A stretch of 64,000 nucleotides of DNA, taken from Sphingobacterium gobiense (GTDB lineage Bacteria; Bacteroidota; Bacteroidia; Sphingobacteriales; Sphingobacteriaceae). The DNA lies in contig NZ_PVBS01000001.1 of the NCBI RefSeq assembly GCF_002980575.1, positions 1,922,001 through 1,986,000 of the forward strand, given 5' to 3'. Below the pieces are notes generated by a model, which saw only the letters and a list, made by a program, of their open reading frames with translations, ran no database searches and was not told where the DNA came from. Positions 8,360-17,381 of this stretch are shown here, piece by piece. The position numbers and the translations under genes are program-made. The stretch's first letter is position 1, and each line of letters begins with the position of its first letter.

Positions 8360-9610
8360 ATGAGTAAGATTAATAACAGGGACGTCCGTTGCTCCTTTTG
8401 TGGTGTCAGTAAGAACGACGCGCAGATGCTTATCGCGGGGGACGGAGCTCATATTTGTGATCGCTGTGTGACGCAGGCGGGTGAGATTTTAGCAGAAGAG
8501 CTGAAACAACGAAAAAGCAAATCTCTGCAGACCACCTTGAAGTTGGTTCGTCCCACAGAGATAAAACAACATCTTGACCAGTATGTAATCGGCCAAGACG
8601 ACGCAAAAAAAGTAATTTCCGTTGCTGTATACAACCATTACAAGCGGTTGAACCAAAAGGTGGATAAAGATGAGATTGAAATCGAAAAATCAAATCTCAT
8701 AATAGTAGGAGAAACTGGAACCGGAAAAACTTTATTGGCCAAAACAGTCGCGAAAATACTGAATGTTCCGTTCTGTATCGTTGACGCTACAGTTTTGACG
8801 GAAGCAGGCTACGTTGGCGAAGATGTAGAGAGCATCTTAACTCGCTTATTGCAAGCTGCAGACTATGACGTTGCCGCTGCCGAAAGGGGAATCATTTATA
8901 TCGATGAAATTGACAAAATAGCACGTAAGAGCGACAATCCATCGATTACGCGAGATGTATCGGGAGAAGGTGTTCAGCAAGCATTATTGAAAATTCTAGA
9001 GGGCACGAATGTCAACGTCCCGCCTCAAGGAGGACGTAAACATCCCGACCAGAAAATGATTTCGGTTAATACCAGTAATATCCTCTTTCTTTGTGGGGGA
9101 GCATTTGACGGAATTCAGAAAAAAATAGCAAATCGTTTGCGGACGCAAACTGTGGGGTATAAAATGAAAGAGGAAGAGCAAGATGTAGATCTCAACAACC
9201 TATATAAATATATCACACCATTGGACTTAAAAAATTTCGGACTTATTCCCGAGTTAATTGGTCGCTTGCCTGTATTAACGTATTTGAATCCGTTAGATAA
9301 AGAGACTTTGTTAAGTATTTTGACAGAACCTAGAAATTCCTTAATAAAACAATATGTTAAACTGTTTCAGTATGAAGATATTGAATTGGTTTTCGATAAG
9401 GATGTGTATGATTTCATCGTAGATAAAGCATGGGATTTCAAATTAGGCGCCCGCGGGTTACGCAGTATTTGCGAAGCCATTATGCTTGACGCCATGTTTG
9501 AGTTGCCAACAAGTAAGGAGGAGGAAGATGCAAAAGTCCTACACATCACACTCGATTACGCGAAGCAGAAGTTTGCAAAATCAGATATCAAAAAATTACA
9601 CGTCGCTTAA
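8360..9610 (+). CDS. clpX: ATP-dependent Clp protease ATP-binding subunit
   Basis: 416 residues. The N-terminal C4 zinc domain has C11, C14, C33 and C36. Walker A is GETGTGKT (117-124), Walker B is IIYIDEID (178-185), and the GYVGE pore loop starts at about 150. An RKH loop (GGRKHPDQ) and the C-terminal sensor region GARGLRSI are present. ClpX unfolds tagged proteins and threads them into ClpP, encoded just upstream. Two hairpins follow the stop codon, the second a good intrinsic terminator. Confidence 0.97.
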   Translation: MSKINNRDVRCSFCGVSKNDAQMLIAGDGAHICDRCVTQAGEILAEELKQRKSKSLQTTLKLVRPTEIKQHLDQYVIGQDDAKKVISVAVYNHYKRLNQKVDKDEIEIEKSNLIIVGETGTGKTLLAKTVAKILNVPFCIVDATVLTEAGYVGEDVESILTRLLQAADYDVAAAERGIIYIDEIDKIARKSDNPSITRDVSGEGVQQALLKILEGTNVNVPPQGGRKHPDQKMISVNTSNILFLCGGAFDGIQKKIANRLRTQTVGYKMKEEEQDVDLNNLYKYITPLDLKNFGLIPELIGRLPVLTYLNPLDKETLLSILTEPRNSLIKQYVKLFQYEDIELVFDKDVYDFIVDKAWDFKLGARGLRSICEAIMLDAMFELPTSKEEEDAKVLHITLDYAKQKFAKSDIKKLHVA

Positions 9611-9618
9611 AACGCTGG

Positions 9619-9659
9619 CCTGCATGAGCTATTAAAAATCAGAAATTAGCTCACGCAAG
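9619..9659 (+). other. Hairpin after clpX
   Basis: TGAGCTA (9625-9631) pairs with TAGCTCA (9647-9653); after one A/C mismatch the pairing continues as TGC/GCA. There is no T-run after it. It may protect the clpPX mRNA 3' end ahead of the terminator at 9694-9725. Confidence 0.35.
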
Positions 9660-9693
9660 CTTCATTGCCTTTGAAGGATAATTTATTTTAATG

Positions 9694-9725
9694 AAAATCC
9701 CTCCAACAATTTTGAGGGATTTTTT
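9694..9725 (+). terminator. Intrinsic terminator of clpP-clpX
   Basis: Stem AAAATCCCTC / GAGGGATTTT with a 10-base loop, followed by T residues. Confidence 0.8.
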
Positions 9726-9788
9726 GTATATTATATAACGCACTAAACGTCTAGCATTTTGCGGTCGTTCACTAATCGAGAAACGCTT

Positions 9789-10607
9789 ATGACAAAAAAG
9801 AAAAAAACAGTTGAAACGCCAGTCACCCCGGGACTAAAATCGAAAGAAGACATCGTTACAAACTGGTTACCTCGTTATACGGGGTGTCCGCTAGCGGAAT
9901 TTGAGCCATATATATTGTTGACAAACTTTTCGAAATATGTCAAGATGTTTTCCGAGATGCACGACAATGCGCCTATTTATGGCGAAGACAAAGCGATGCA
10001 AGCTTGTACAGCTAGCGGTATCACCATGATCAATTTCGGAATGGGAAGTCCTATGGCCGCTACGGTGATGGATCTTTTATCTGCTATTGCTCCGAAAGCT
10101 GCGTTGTTCTTGGGAAAAACAGGCGGATTAAAAAAGAAAATTCCAGTTGGGGAACTTATATTACCTATCGCTGCCGTAAGAGGTGAAGGCACATCAAACG
10201 ATTATTTCCCTCCTGAGGTTCCATCGCTGCCCGCATTCGCTTTGCAAAAAGCCATTTCTACAACAATCCGGGATTATTCGCTCGATTATTGGACAGGTAC
10301 AGTTTATACGACCAATAGGCGTGTGTGGGAACACGACAAAGCATTTAAAAAATATTTAAAGAGTATACGCGCTATGGCCGTCGACATGGAAACAGCGACG
10401 ATATTTAGTGTTGGTTTCGCCAATAAAATTCCAACGGGAGCTCTGCTATTAGTATCAGATCAGCCTATGGTACCAGATGGTGTTAAAACGGTGGAAAGCG
10501 ATCTTTCGGTAACAGAAAAATACGTAGAAACTCATTTAAAAATTGGTATCGATGCGTTAAAGCAACTGATCAATAATGGGTTGACCGTTAAACACCTGAA
10601 GTTTTAA
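9789..10607 (+). CDS. amn: Short AMP nucleosidase
   Basis: 272 residues from the ATG at 9789; a TTG at 9759 in frame is less likely. The enzyme hydrolyses AMP to adenine and ribose 5-phosphate. The nucleoside-phosphorylase fold is clear: GTSNDYFPPEVPSLPAF, the glycine-rich LGKTGGLKKKI stretch, and the substrate-binding MAVDMETATIFSVGF with its VDMET motif. E. coli Amn is about 484 residues with an extra N-terminal domain; only the catalytic domain is present here, as is usual in Bacteroidota. It is convergent with the ftsB-like gene, 15 bp apart. Confidence 0.88.
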   Translation: MTKKKKTVETPVTPGLKSKEDIVTNWLPRYTGCPLAEFEPYILLTNFSKYVKMFSEMHDNAPIYGEDKAMQACTASGITMINFGMGSPMAATVMDLLSAIAPKAALFLGKTGGLKKKIPVGELILPIAAVRGEGTSNDYFPPEVPSLPAFALQKAISTTIRDYSLDYWTGTVYTTNRRVWEHDKAFKKYLKSIRAMAVDMETATIFSVGFANKIPTGALLLVSDQPMVPDGVKTVESDLSVTEKYVETHLKIGIDALKQLINNGLTVKHLKF

Positions 10608-10622
10608 GATAGATCTAGATTC

Positions 10623-10922
10623 TTATTGTTTTGGTTCAACGTATTGGATGACGTAAACATCTTCGTTATCCTTTTTCATTTTGTAACGCTCTCTTGCTAT
10701 GCGTTGAATTTCACCGGGATTGTATTGGGCATCTTTTATCGCCTTCTCTATCCGCGTAATTTCAGATTCGTAGAATTGCTTTTCATGTTCTAATGTATTC
10801 CTTTCTTGCTGATAGGAGAATTGGGTGCTGAAATCGTATCGATCGAAAAAGCACATCCAAATAAAAAAAGCAACACCCGCGATAAGGTATTTATTCTGAA
10901 TCAATGCAAGGAACCGTTCCAT
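10623..10922 (-). CDS. FtsB/DivIC-type septum formation initiator protein
   Basis: 99 residues: a single TM segment (LIAGVAFFIWMCFF, residues 13-26) and a coiled coil with the heptad-like stretch NTLEHEKQFYESEITRIEKA. The conserved C-terminal IARERYKMKKDNEDVYVI resembles the FtsB/DivIC ERYKM/P-x-E motif. The family bridges divisome components in the periplasm with FtsL and FtsQ. It lies after enolase on the same strand, a common pairing in bacteria, but a strong hairpin and its own -7 box separate them here. Confidence 0.85.
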   Translation of the reverse strand: MERFLALIQNKYLIAGVAFFIWMCFFDRYDFSTQFSYQQERNTLEHEKQFYESEITRIEKAIKDAQYNPGEIQRIARERYKMKKDNEDVYVIQYVEPKQ

Positions 10923-10929
10923 AAAAATG

Positions 10930-10937
10930 CAAATTTA
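10930..10937 (-). promoter_or_regulatory. -7 box TAAATTTG for the ftsB-like gene
   Basis: Reads TAAATTTG on the minus strand, ending 7 bases before the ATG at 10922. The -33 element is weak. Confidence 0.4.
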
Positions 10938-10960
10938 AAATTCAGTATAAAGGTAATATA

Positions 10961-10998
10961 AATTAAAATAAGCGGAGGCGTACCTCCGCTTATTTTAA

Positions 10999-11000
<2 letters not shown>
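10961..11000 (-). terminator. Long hairpin terminator of enolase
   Basis: 18-bp perfect inverted repeat with a CGTA/TACG loop: arms 10961-10978 and 10983-11000, GC-rich at the tip (GCGGAGG) and AT-rich at the base. It overlaps the enolase stop codon. Confidence 0.8.
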
Positions 11001-12306
<1,306 letters not shown>

Positions 12307-12326
12307 TTATATTCTTTTTTTCAATC

Positions 12327-12368
12327 TTAGTGTATAACCGACACCAAGATAGCTTTTATAATTAGCAT
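12327..12368 (-). other. Possible short ORF and hairpin in the enolase leader
   Basis: A 13-codon ORF (MLIIKAILVSVIH) starts 3 bases after the -7 box. Its 3' part overlaps an 8-bp hairpin (CTTGGTGT / ACACTAAG with one G-U pair, 12326-12348 region). Function unproven. Confidence 0.25.
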
Positions 12369-12371
12369 GAC

Positions 12372-12402
12372 CAAATGTATGCATTTCTATAATCCTGCAC
12401 AA
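12372..12402 (-). promoter_or_regulatory. Enolase promoter
   Basis: Minus strand TTG (12400-12402), a 20-base spacer, then TACATTTG (12372-12379), fitting the Bacteroidota primary-sigma consensus. Confidence 0.65.
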
Positions 12403-12434
12403 CATTACTTTTGCGTAATCCCCTATTTTTCCTA

Positions 12435-13535
12435 CTACCCTTTAACCATGGCTATGAAATCGTCAAACAGGTAACGTGAGTCGTGAGGTCCTGGCGAAGA
12501 TTCAGGGTGATATTGTACGGAGAAGGCTTTCTTTCCTTTTAACCGAATTCCCTCAATCGACTTATCGTTCAAATTGATATGGGTCACCTCTATTTTATCA
12601 GATTTCTCGAAGTCTTCCGCCACCACACCAAAACCGTGATTTTGTGAGGTAATCTCACAACGGTTAGCGATTATATTTTTTACCGGGTGATTTATACCTC
12701 GGTGTCCGTTATGCATTTTTTCCGTACGGATTCCGTGTGCTAATGCAAGCATCTGATGGCCTAAACATATACCAAACATCGGTTTATCCGCGGCCACTAT
12801 TTCTTTGATGGTTTGTATCGCATAGTCTGTTGCTGCCGGATCGCCAGGACCGTTAGATATAAAATATCCATCAGGATTCCACTCTTCCATTTCTTTAAAT
12901 GTCGTCTTTGCTGGAAATACTTTTGCATAGACTTGGCGCGCATCGAAGTTGCGTAAAATATTCTTTTTGATACCTAAATCCAAAACGGCAATACGCGTAG
13001 GTGCACCCTCTTCTCCGTAAAAATAAGGTTCTGTGGTCGATACGACAGAAGAAAGCTCTAATCCTTCCATAGACGGGACCTGCGCCAGCTGAGCCTTTAA
13101 TTCCGCAACGTCAAGCGTTTCTGAAGATACGATGGCATTCATCGCGCCTTTGTCGCGTATGTGACGTACCAATGAACGCGTGTCAATATCTGAAATACCA
13201 ACTAAGTTCTCTTCTTCGAAATAGGTTTGAATAGATTTATCAGCCATCTGACGGCTGTAATTGATATTATAATTTTTACAGACCAAACCGGCAATCTGAA
13301 TTTTATTAGACTCTGTATCCTCCTCGTCTATTCCGTAGTTACCAATATGGGCGTTAGTCGTTACCATAATTTGCCCGTAATAAGATGGATCTGTAAAGAT
13401 TTCCTGATAACCGGTCGTCCCTGTATTAAAACAGATCTCACCTGTTGTTGTACCGATTTTTCCGGCTGCCTTACCGTGATAAACCGTTCCATCTTCAAGC
13501 ACCAAAATGGCTGGTAGTTTGCTGTAGTTGGTCAT
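12435..13535 (-). CDS. carA: Carbamoyl-phosphate synthase small (glutaminase) subunit
   Basis: 366 residues. It hydrolyses glutamine and passes ammonia to CarB for arginine and pyrimidine synthesis. The N-terminal domain carries FNTGTTGYQEIFTDPSY. The class I glutaminase domain has SNGPGDP, the nucleophile in FGICLGHQMLALA, and the His-Glu pair in VQYHPESSPGPHDS. carB is not in the window. It has its own promoter and a roughly 160-base leader with a short ORF and a terminator-like hairpin. Confidence 0.95.
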   Translation of the reverse strand: MTNYSKLPAILVLEDGTVYHGKAAGKIGTTTGEICFNTGTTGYQEIFTDPSYYGQIMVTTNAHIGNYGIDEEDTESNKIQIAGLVCKNYNINYSRQMADKSIQTYFEEENLVGISDIDTRSLVRHIRDKGAMNAIVSSETLDVAELKAQLAQVPSMEGLELSSVVSTTEPYFYGEEGAPTRIAVLDLGIKKNILRNFDARQVYAKVFPAKTTFKEMEEWNPDGYFISNGPGDPAATDYAIQTIKEIVAADKPMFGICLGHQMLALAHGIRTEKMHNGHRGINHPVKNIIANRCEITSQNHGFGVVAEDFEKSDKIEVTHINLNDKSIEGIRLKGKKAFSVQYHPESSPGPHDSRYLFDDFIAMVKG

Positions 13536-13584
13536 TCTTTATTTCTCTATTAAATGTTATGCTGTACTATTTCTCTCCCTTACG

Positions 13585-13609
13585 GATATAAAAAAAGCCC
13601 AAACGGGCT
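13585..13609 (-). terminator. Terminator-like hairpin in the carA leader (candidate attenuator)
   Basis: On the minus strand AGCCC-GTTT-GGGCT is followed by seven T. It lies downstream of the carA promoter and about 50 bases before the carA start, so it should act on carA transcripts as well as on read-through from ywbE. Confidence 0.55.
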
Positions 13610-13618
13610 AAATAAAAT

Positions 13619-13693
13619 TCAAATATGATAGGTTTCCATGTTACCACCGAAGCCTTGCGATATTATGACGAGATATGTTACCTCATTTTTCAC
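13619..13693 (-). CDS. Possible 24-residue leader peptide before carA
   Basis: A GTG-started ORF (begins MKNEVTYL, ends METYHI) begins 6 bases after the -7 box and ends 10 bases before the terminator stem. It has no obvious run of one regulatory amino acid and no arginine codon. It is reported as a candidate only because promoter, short ORF and terminator occur in the order seen in attenuators. Confidence 0.3.
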   Translation of the reverse strand: MKNEVTYLVIISQGFGGNMETYHI

Positions 13694-13699
13694 GGGAGA

Positions 13700-13731
13700 C
13701 AAAGGTAAAAAATAAAACGTAAAAATTCAAA
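13700..13731 (-). promoter_or_regulatory. carA promoter
   Basis: Minus strand TTTG (13728-13731), 20-base spacer, TACCTTTG (13700-13707). It starts immediately after the ywbE stop codon. Confidence 0.65.
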
Positions 13732-13932
13732 CTATTCCTCTTCTAAAATTTCCTGTACTCTACCAATCTGACCGTCTGCTAATCTGACTTTGATACCTCT
13801 ATGATGAAAAGGCGCCGAAGTAAGTAAATCCTTTACAATACCCTCCGTCAATATACCTGTACGTTGATCTTTTTTCAACACAATATTCACCAGCATCCCC
13901 GGTTTTATATTTACTCTTGTTTTTCCGTCCAT
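13732..13932 (-). CDS. ywbE: YwbE family protein (DUF2196)
   Basis: 66 residues, nearly all one small basic domain: VNIKPGMLVNIVLKKDQRTG, then TEGIVKDLLTSAPFHHRGIKVRL and DGQIGRVQEIL. The family is widespread, short and uncharacterised; an RNA- or ribosome-related role has been guessed but is not shown here. It starts 23 bp after rseP on the same strand and probably shares its transcript. Confidence 0.85.
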   Translation of the reverse strand: MDGKTRVNIKPGMLVNIVLKKDQRTGILTEGIVKDLLTSAPFHHRGIKVRLADGQIGRVQEILEEE

Positions 13933-13955
13933 CGTTTATAGCTTACACCAGCCAA

Positions 13956-15275
13956 TTACCATTTAATAATATCATTTCCAAGTGTAAATAGCATGAGGGC
14001 AATCAGAATAAAGAAACCCACCATTTGCGCTTTCTCAAGGAAATTGTCACTTAAAGGTTTACCTTGAATCATTTCCACCAGCAGGAATAGCACGTGTCCG
14101 CCATCCAAGGCAGGTATGGGTAGCAGATTCATAAAAGCTAGTGCCATTGAAAGCATTCCCACTAGTCCCCAAAACTTAAGCCAATTCACTTCTGTTCCGA
14201 ACATTTTAGCAATCCCTACAGGTCCGGAAAGGGCTTTATCCGCACGTACATCACCTTTGAAAATCTTACCGAATCCTTTGATATTAACGGTAATAACTTC
14301 AAAAGCTCGTTTCGTACCAATAGGCAAGGATTCTAAGAAGCCGTATGTATGTGCAATGATAGGTAAATCTTCCGTGATCAGTGAAACACCTACTGTCGCC
14401 GTAGAGTCCACCCGACCTGCTAAGCTCAATTCTTGACCATCTCTCATAACACTAACGTTTATAGGTTTATGAACATTCTTTTTAATCTCCTCAGAAAATT
14501 GATCAAAAAATACTGTTGGCGTACCATTTACAGCGAGAATACTATCACCGACCTGAAACTGCATGCGTTCAGCCTCCGATCCTTTCTCTATTTTGCCGAC
14601 GCTTTTCATTTTGCGACGAGGTTCCGCAAATTCCAATACTTTATGTTCTGCCACCTTGTTTAAAATATCGGAAGGTACGTTGATTTCTTTCCGATCGCCC
14701 TGTCTTTCTATTGTCAAAACCGCATCGCCCATCATAACGTCTGCTCCCAATACATCTGTACGGAAGGCTACCGCAGGTTTACCATTGACCATTAAAATTT
14801 TGTCGCCGGGTTGAATACCGATCTCCTTACCAATAATACCCGGAACCACGCCATAAGCCAATTTGCTATTATCGATATCGCTCTCTCCATAGCTAAACGC
14901 CAACATCCAGAAAACAACAATCCCAACAACAACGTTAACAATAATGCCTCCTAACATCACAATAAGGCGTTGCCATGCTGGTTTGGAGCGAAATTCCCAT
15001 GGCTGGGGTTCCTGCTTTAGCTGCGCGGTATCCATTGACTCGTCGATCATACCAGCGATCTTTACGTACCCTCCTAACGGCAGCCAACCTATCCCATACT
15101 CACAACCTTTATAAGTAAACTTAAAAAGTTTGACACCCCATGCATCAAAGAAAAGATAGAATTTTTCTACTTTAATACCGAATGCTCTTGCTGCTAGAAA
15201 ATGTCCCAGCTCGTGCAATATTATCAAAATAGACAGACCTAAAACAACCTGTCCAATCATTACCAATGTTCCCAT
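13956..15275 (-). CDS. rseP: RIP metalloprotease RseP (site-2 protease)
   Basis: 439 residues. This intramembrane zinc protease has HELGH near the N-terminus (about residue 21) and LDGGH in the C-terminal membrane part (about residue 392), plus two periplasmic PDZ domains (about residues 125-205 and 210-290, including GDKILMVNGKP and GDSILAVNGTP). In bacteria RseP clears anti-sigma factors or remnant signal peptides. It lies between dxr and ywbE on the same strand, the usual dxr-rseP arrangement. No anti-sigma gene is present in the window. Confidence 0.95.
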   Translation of the reverse strand: MGTLVMIGQVVLGLSILIILHELGHFLAARAFGIKVEKFYLFFDAWGVKLFKFTYKGCEYGIGWLPLGGYVKIAGMIDESMDTAQLKQEPQPWEFRSKPAWQRLIVMLGGIIVNVVVGIVVFWMLAFSYGESDIDNSKLAYGVVPGIIGKEIGIQPGDKILMVNGKPAVAFRTDVLGADVMMGDAVLTIERQGDRKEINVPSDILNKVAEHKVLEFAEPRRKMKSVGKIEKGSEAERMQFQVGDSILAVNGTPTVFFDQFSEEIKKNVHKPINVSVMRDGQELSLAGRVDSTATVGVSLITEDLPIIAHTYGFLESLPIGTKRAFEVITVNIKGFGKIFKGDVRADKALSGPVGIAKMFGTEVNWLKFWGLVGMLSMALAFMNLLPIPALDGGHVLFLLVEMIQGKPLSDNFLEKAQMVGFFILIALMLFTLGNDIIKW

Positions 15276-15341
15276 TTATTAAACTAACGCTATCGGCCTT
15301 AAGCAGCATTACTGTCGGCCATATTTAAAATATTCGTTTTC

Positions 15342-16496
15342 TTATTTCACTAAACTTCGTGCCACAATCCGTGTCTCGTTATCTATTGCTAACAAATCCT
15401 CCAAAGAGGGCTTTCTGACTATCTTTTGCTGACACATTGTCGCTTCAATCAAATCGCTCATACCTAAAAAGGAAATCTCATCTGCCAAGAACGCTGCGAC
15501 AGCAATCTCATTTGCAGCATTCAATACACAAGGCCGGTCCCCTCCGTCCTTAAGGGATTGATATGCGAGCTCCAAGTTACGAAAAGTATCTTTATCCACC
15601 TCTTCGAAAGTCAAAGAAGCATAATTCCTAAAATTAAAACGTTCAAATGCGTTAGGCTGGCGACGTGGATAGGTCAATGCATGCTGAATCGGAAGTTTCA
15701 TATCTGGTAATCCCATCTGCGCTTTCATAGAACCGTCCTGAAACTGTACTACTGAATGGATAATAGATTGAGGGTGGACAATCACATCGATCTGTTCCAC
15801 CTCCAAACCAAAAAGCCATTTTGCTTCGATAACCTCTAGCCCTTTATTCATTAACGACGCAGAATCGATCGTTATCTTTGCTCCCATCACCCAATTAGGA
15901 TGCTTTAATGCTTGCTGCTTAGTAACAGCAGTCAAGAAATCACGATCTTTCCCTCGAAACGGCCCGCCGGAGGCAGTTAGATATATTTTCTCTATTGGAT
16001 TATCTTGCTCTCCTACCAAACACTGAAATATAGCAGAATGTTCGGAATCTACTGGTAACATTGCGACGTCATATTGACGAACCAGATCCATGATCAATGC
16101 ACCCGCCACCACCAATGTTTCTTTGTTCGCCAACGCAATATCTTTTTTCCGTTCTATTGCTTTAACCGTCGGTCGTAAACCTGCTGATCCTACAATGGCA
16201 TTGAGAACCATATCTATTTCTTCGAGCTGCACTACTTCCTCCAGACCTTTGTCTCCGGCATATACAGCTATCCCTAGGTCTTCCAAGGCACTTTTAACCC
16301 GCGCGCACTTCGTCTCGCAACCAATTACCACGGCTTTAGGTTTAAACGCTCGTGCTTGGGCAATCAATAGATCAGCATTTACACTCGCAGTTAACACAGA
16401 AACTTCAAGCATCTCCGGAAATGCCCTTATTACGTCAAGCGCTTGCGTACCTATGCTTCCCGTAGAACCTAATATGGCGATATTCTTCTTCTTCAA
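15342..16496 (-). CDS. dxr: 1-deoxy-D-xylulose-5-phosphate reductoisomerase
   Basis: 384 residues. It catalyses the NADPH-dependent committed step of the MEP isoprenoid pathway. The NADPH loop GSTGSIGTQALDVI is at residues 10-23, and the metal/substrate residues lie in LPVDSEHSAIFQCL and SASLMNKGLEVIEAKWLF. ASGGPFR forms the flexible-loop region. Length is normal. The downstream gene is rseP; the upstream 6-TM protein ends 10 bp before the dxr start. Confidence 0.96.
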   Translation of the reverse strand: MKKKNIAILGSTGSIGTQALDVIRAFPEMLEVSVLTASVNADLLIAQARAFKPKAVVIGCETKCARVKSALEDLGIAVYAGDKGLEEVVQLEEIDMVLNAIVGSAGLRPTVKAIERKKDIALANKETLVVAGALIMDLVRQYDVAMLPVDSEHSAIFQCLVGEQDNPIEKIYLTASGGPFRGKDRDFLTAVTKQQALKHPNWVMGAKITIDSASLMNKGLEVIEAKWLFGLEVEQIDVIVHPQSIIHSVVQFQDGSMKAQMGLPDMKLPIQHALTYPRRQPNAFERFNFRNYASLTFEEVDKDTFRNLELAYQSLKDGGDRPCVLNAANEIAVAAFLADEISFLGMSDLIEATMCQQKIVRKPSLEDLLAIDNETRIVARSLVK

Positions 16497-16505
16497 AATG
16501 CGTGT

Positions 16506-17297
16506 TTAAATTATATTTTTTAATAATTGTGGATCATCTCCTCCCTTATAATCCTTCATCATATTATGATAGGCCACCGCCATAACCAAGCTGACGGATG
16601 GTATGATCACAAAAGTGTTGACCGCACTAAAGATTTTGGCTATAATAAAGTAACCCAGATATTCAAATGAGACTTGAAGTATGTAAGCGGTACCTACAAC
16701 TAGCATTAATAACAATAAATTAATAACGTTTCCTTTGGTCAACGCGATACTTAAACGACAGGCCCGGAAAAGACCATGTTTTTTATCTACGATAAAATAA
16801 GGAAAAAAAGTGATTCGAAGCAATACGAACATCATAATCAAACCCGTGAGAAACGGGTTAACTTCCATACTTAATGTTTCCATATCCGCTCCTAAATACA
16901 GCAGAGGAAAGCTTAGCGTAGAGGAAAGCAAATAAACTATTCCCAATAGAAAAGAATATAGAATGAACCCCATCAAAAAGTTCACAAACTGTTTTGCCGA
17001 TGGAATATAATCTTTAAAATCTGTATGTTCAACTCCTTGCGCAAGCAATAAGGCCCTTTTTATCAGGACCAGTTGCGTACCGAAAAACAACGTCACAAAG
17101 ACGAAGCACAACACTCCTTTCACCACGCTCCCACTCGAGTCCCCCAATGTAAATGCTAAATAGGATGACAAACTGGATGTTATAAATAATAAAAAGCAAA
17201 GCCCCGCAATTGAAAAATAATGGCTTTTCAAGATACCTATTGCTTTCATAAGAACATCGTTTGCCTTAAACGTGCTTTGCTTCAAATGCTGTAACAT
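16506..17297 (-). CDS. Uncharacterised six-TM membrane protein
   Basis: 263 residues with about six hydrophobic segments (for example SIAGLCFLLFITSSLSSYLAF, FVFVTLFFGTQLVLI, FLMGFILYSFLLGIVYLL, LIMMFVLLRITFFPYF, VINLLLLMLVVGTAYIL) and a soluble C-terminal tail. The motif FFPYFIVDKKHGLFRACRLSIALTKG resembles the membrane-embedded DUF975/glycerophosphoryl-diesterase-like family, but I cannot assign it. It lies just before dxr on the same strand. A minus-strand TAGGTTTG box (17315-17322) sits 17 bases before the ATG. Confidence 0.75.
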   Translation of the reverse strand: MLQHLKQSTFKANDVLMKAIGILKSHYFSIAGLCFLLFITSSLSSYLAFTLGDSSGSVVKGVLCFVFVTLFFGTQLVLIKRALLLAQGVEHTDFKDYIPSAKQFVNFLMGFILYSFLLGIVYLLSSTLSFPLLYLGADMETLSMEVNPFLTGLIMMFVLLRITFFPYFIVDKKHGLFRACRLSIALTKGNVINLLLLMLVVGTAYILQVSFEYLGYFIIAKIFSAVNTFVIIPSVSLVMAVAYHNMMKDYKGGDDPQLLKNII

Positions 17298-17381
17298 GGT
17301 GAAAAATAATTATGCAAACCTAAATAAAATGCCATGCATTCACGAATACCGAAAAGAAAAAAAACGATGATGAGTAATATA

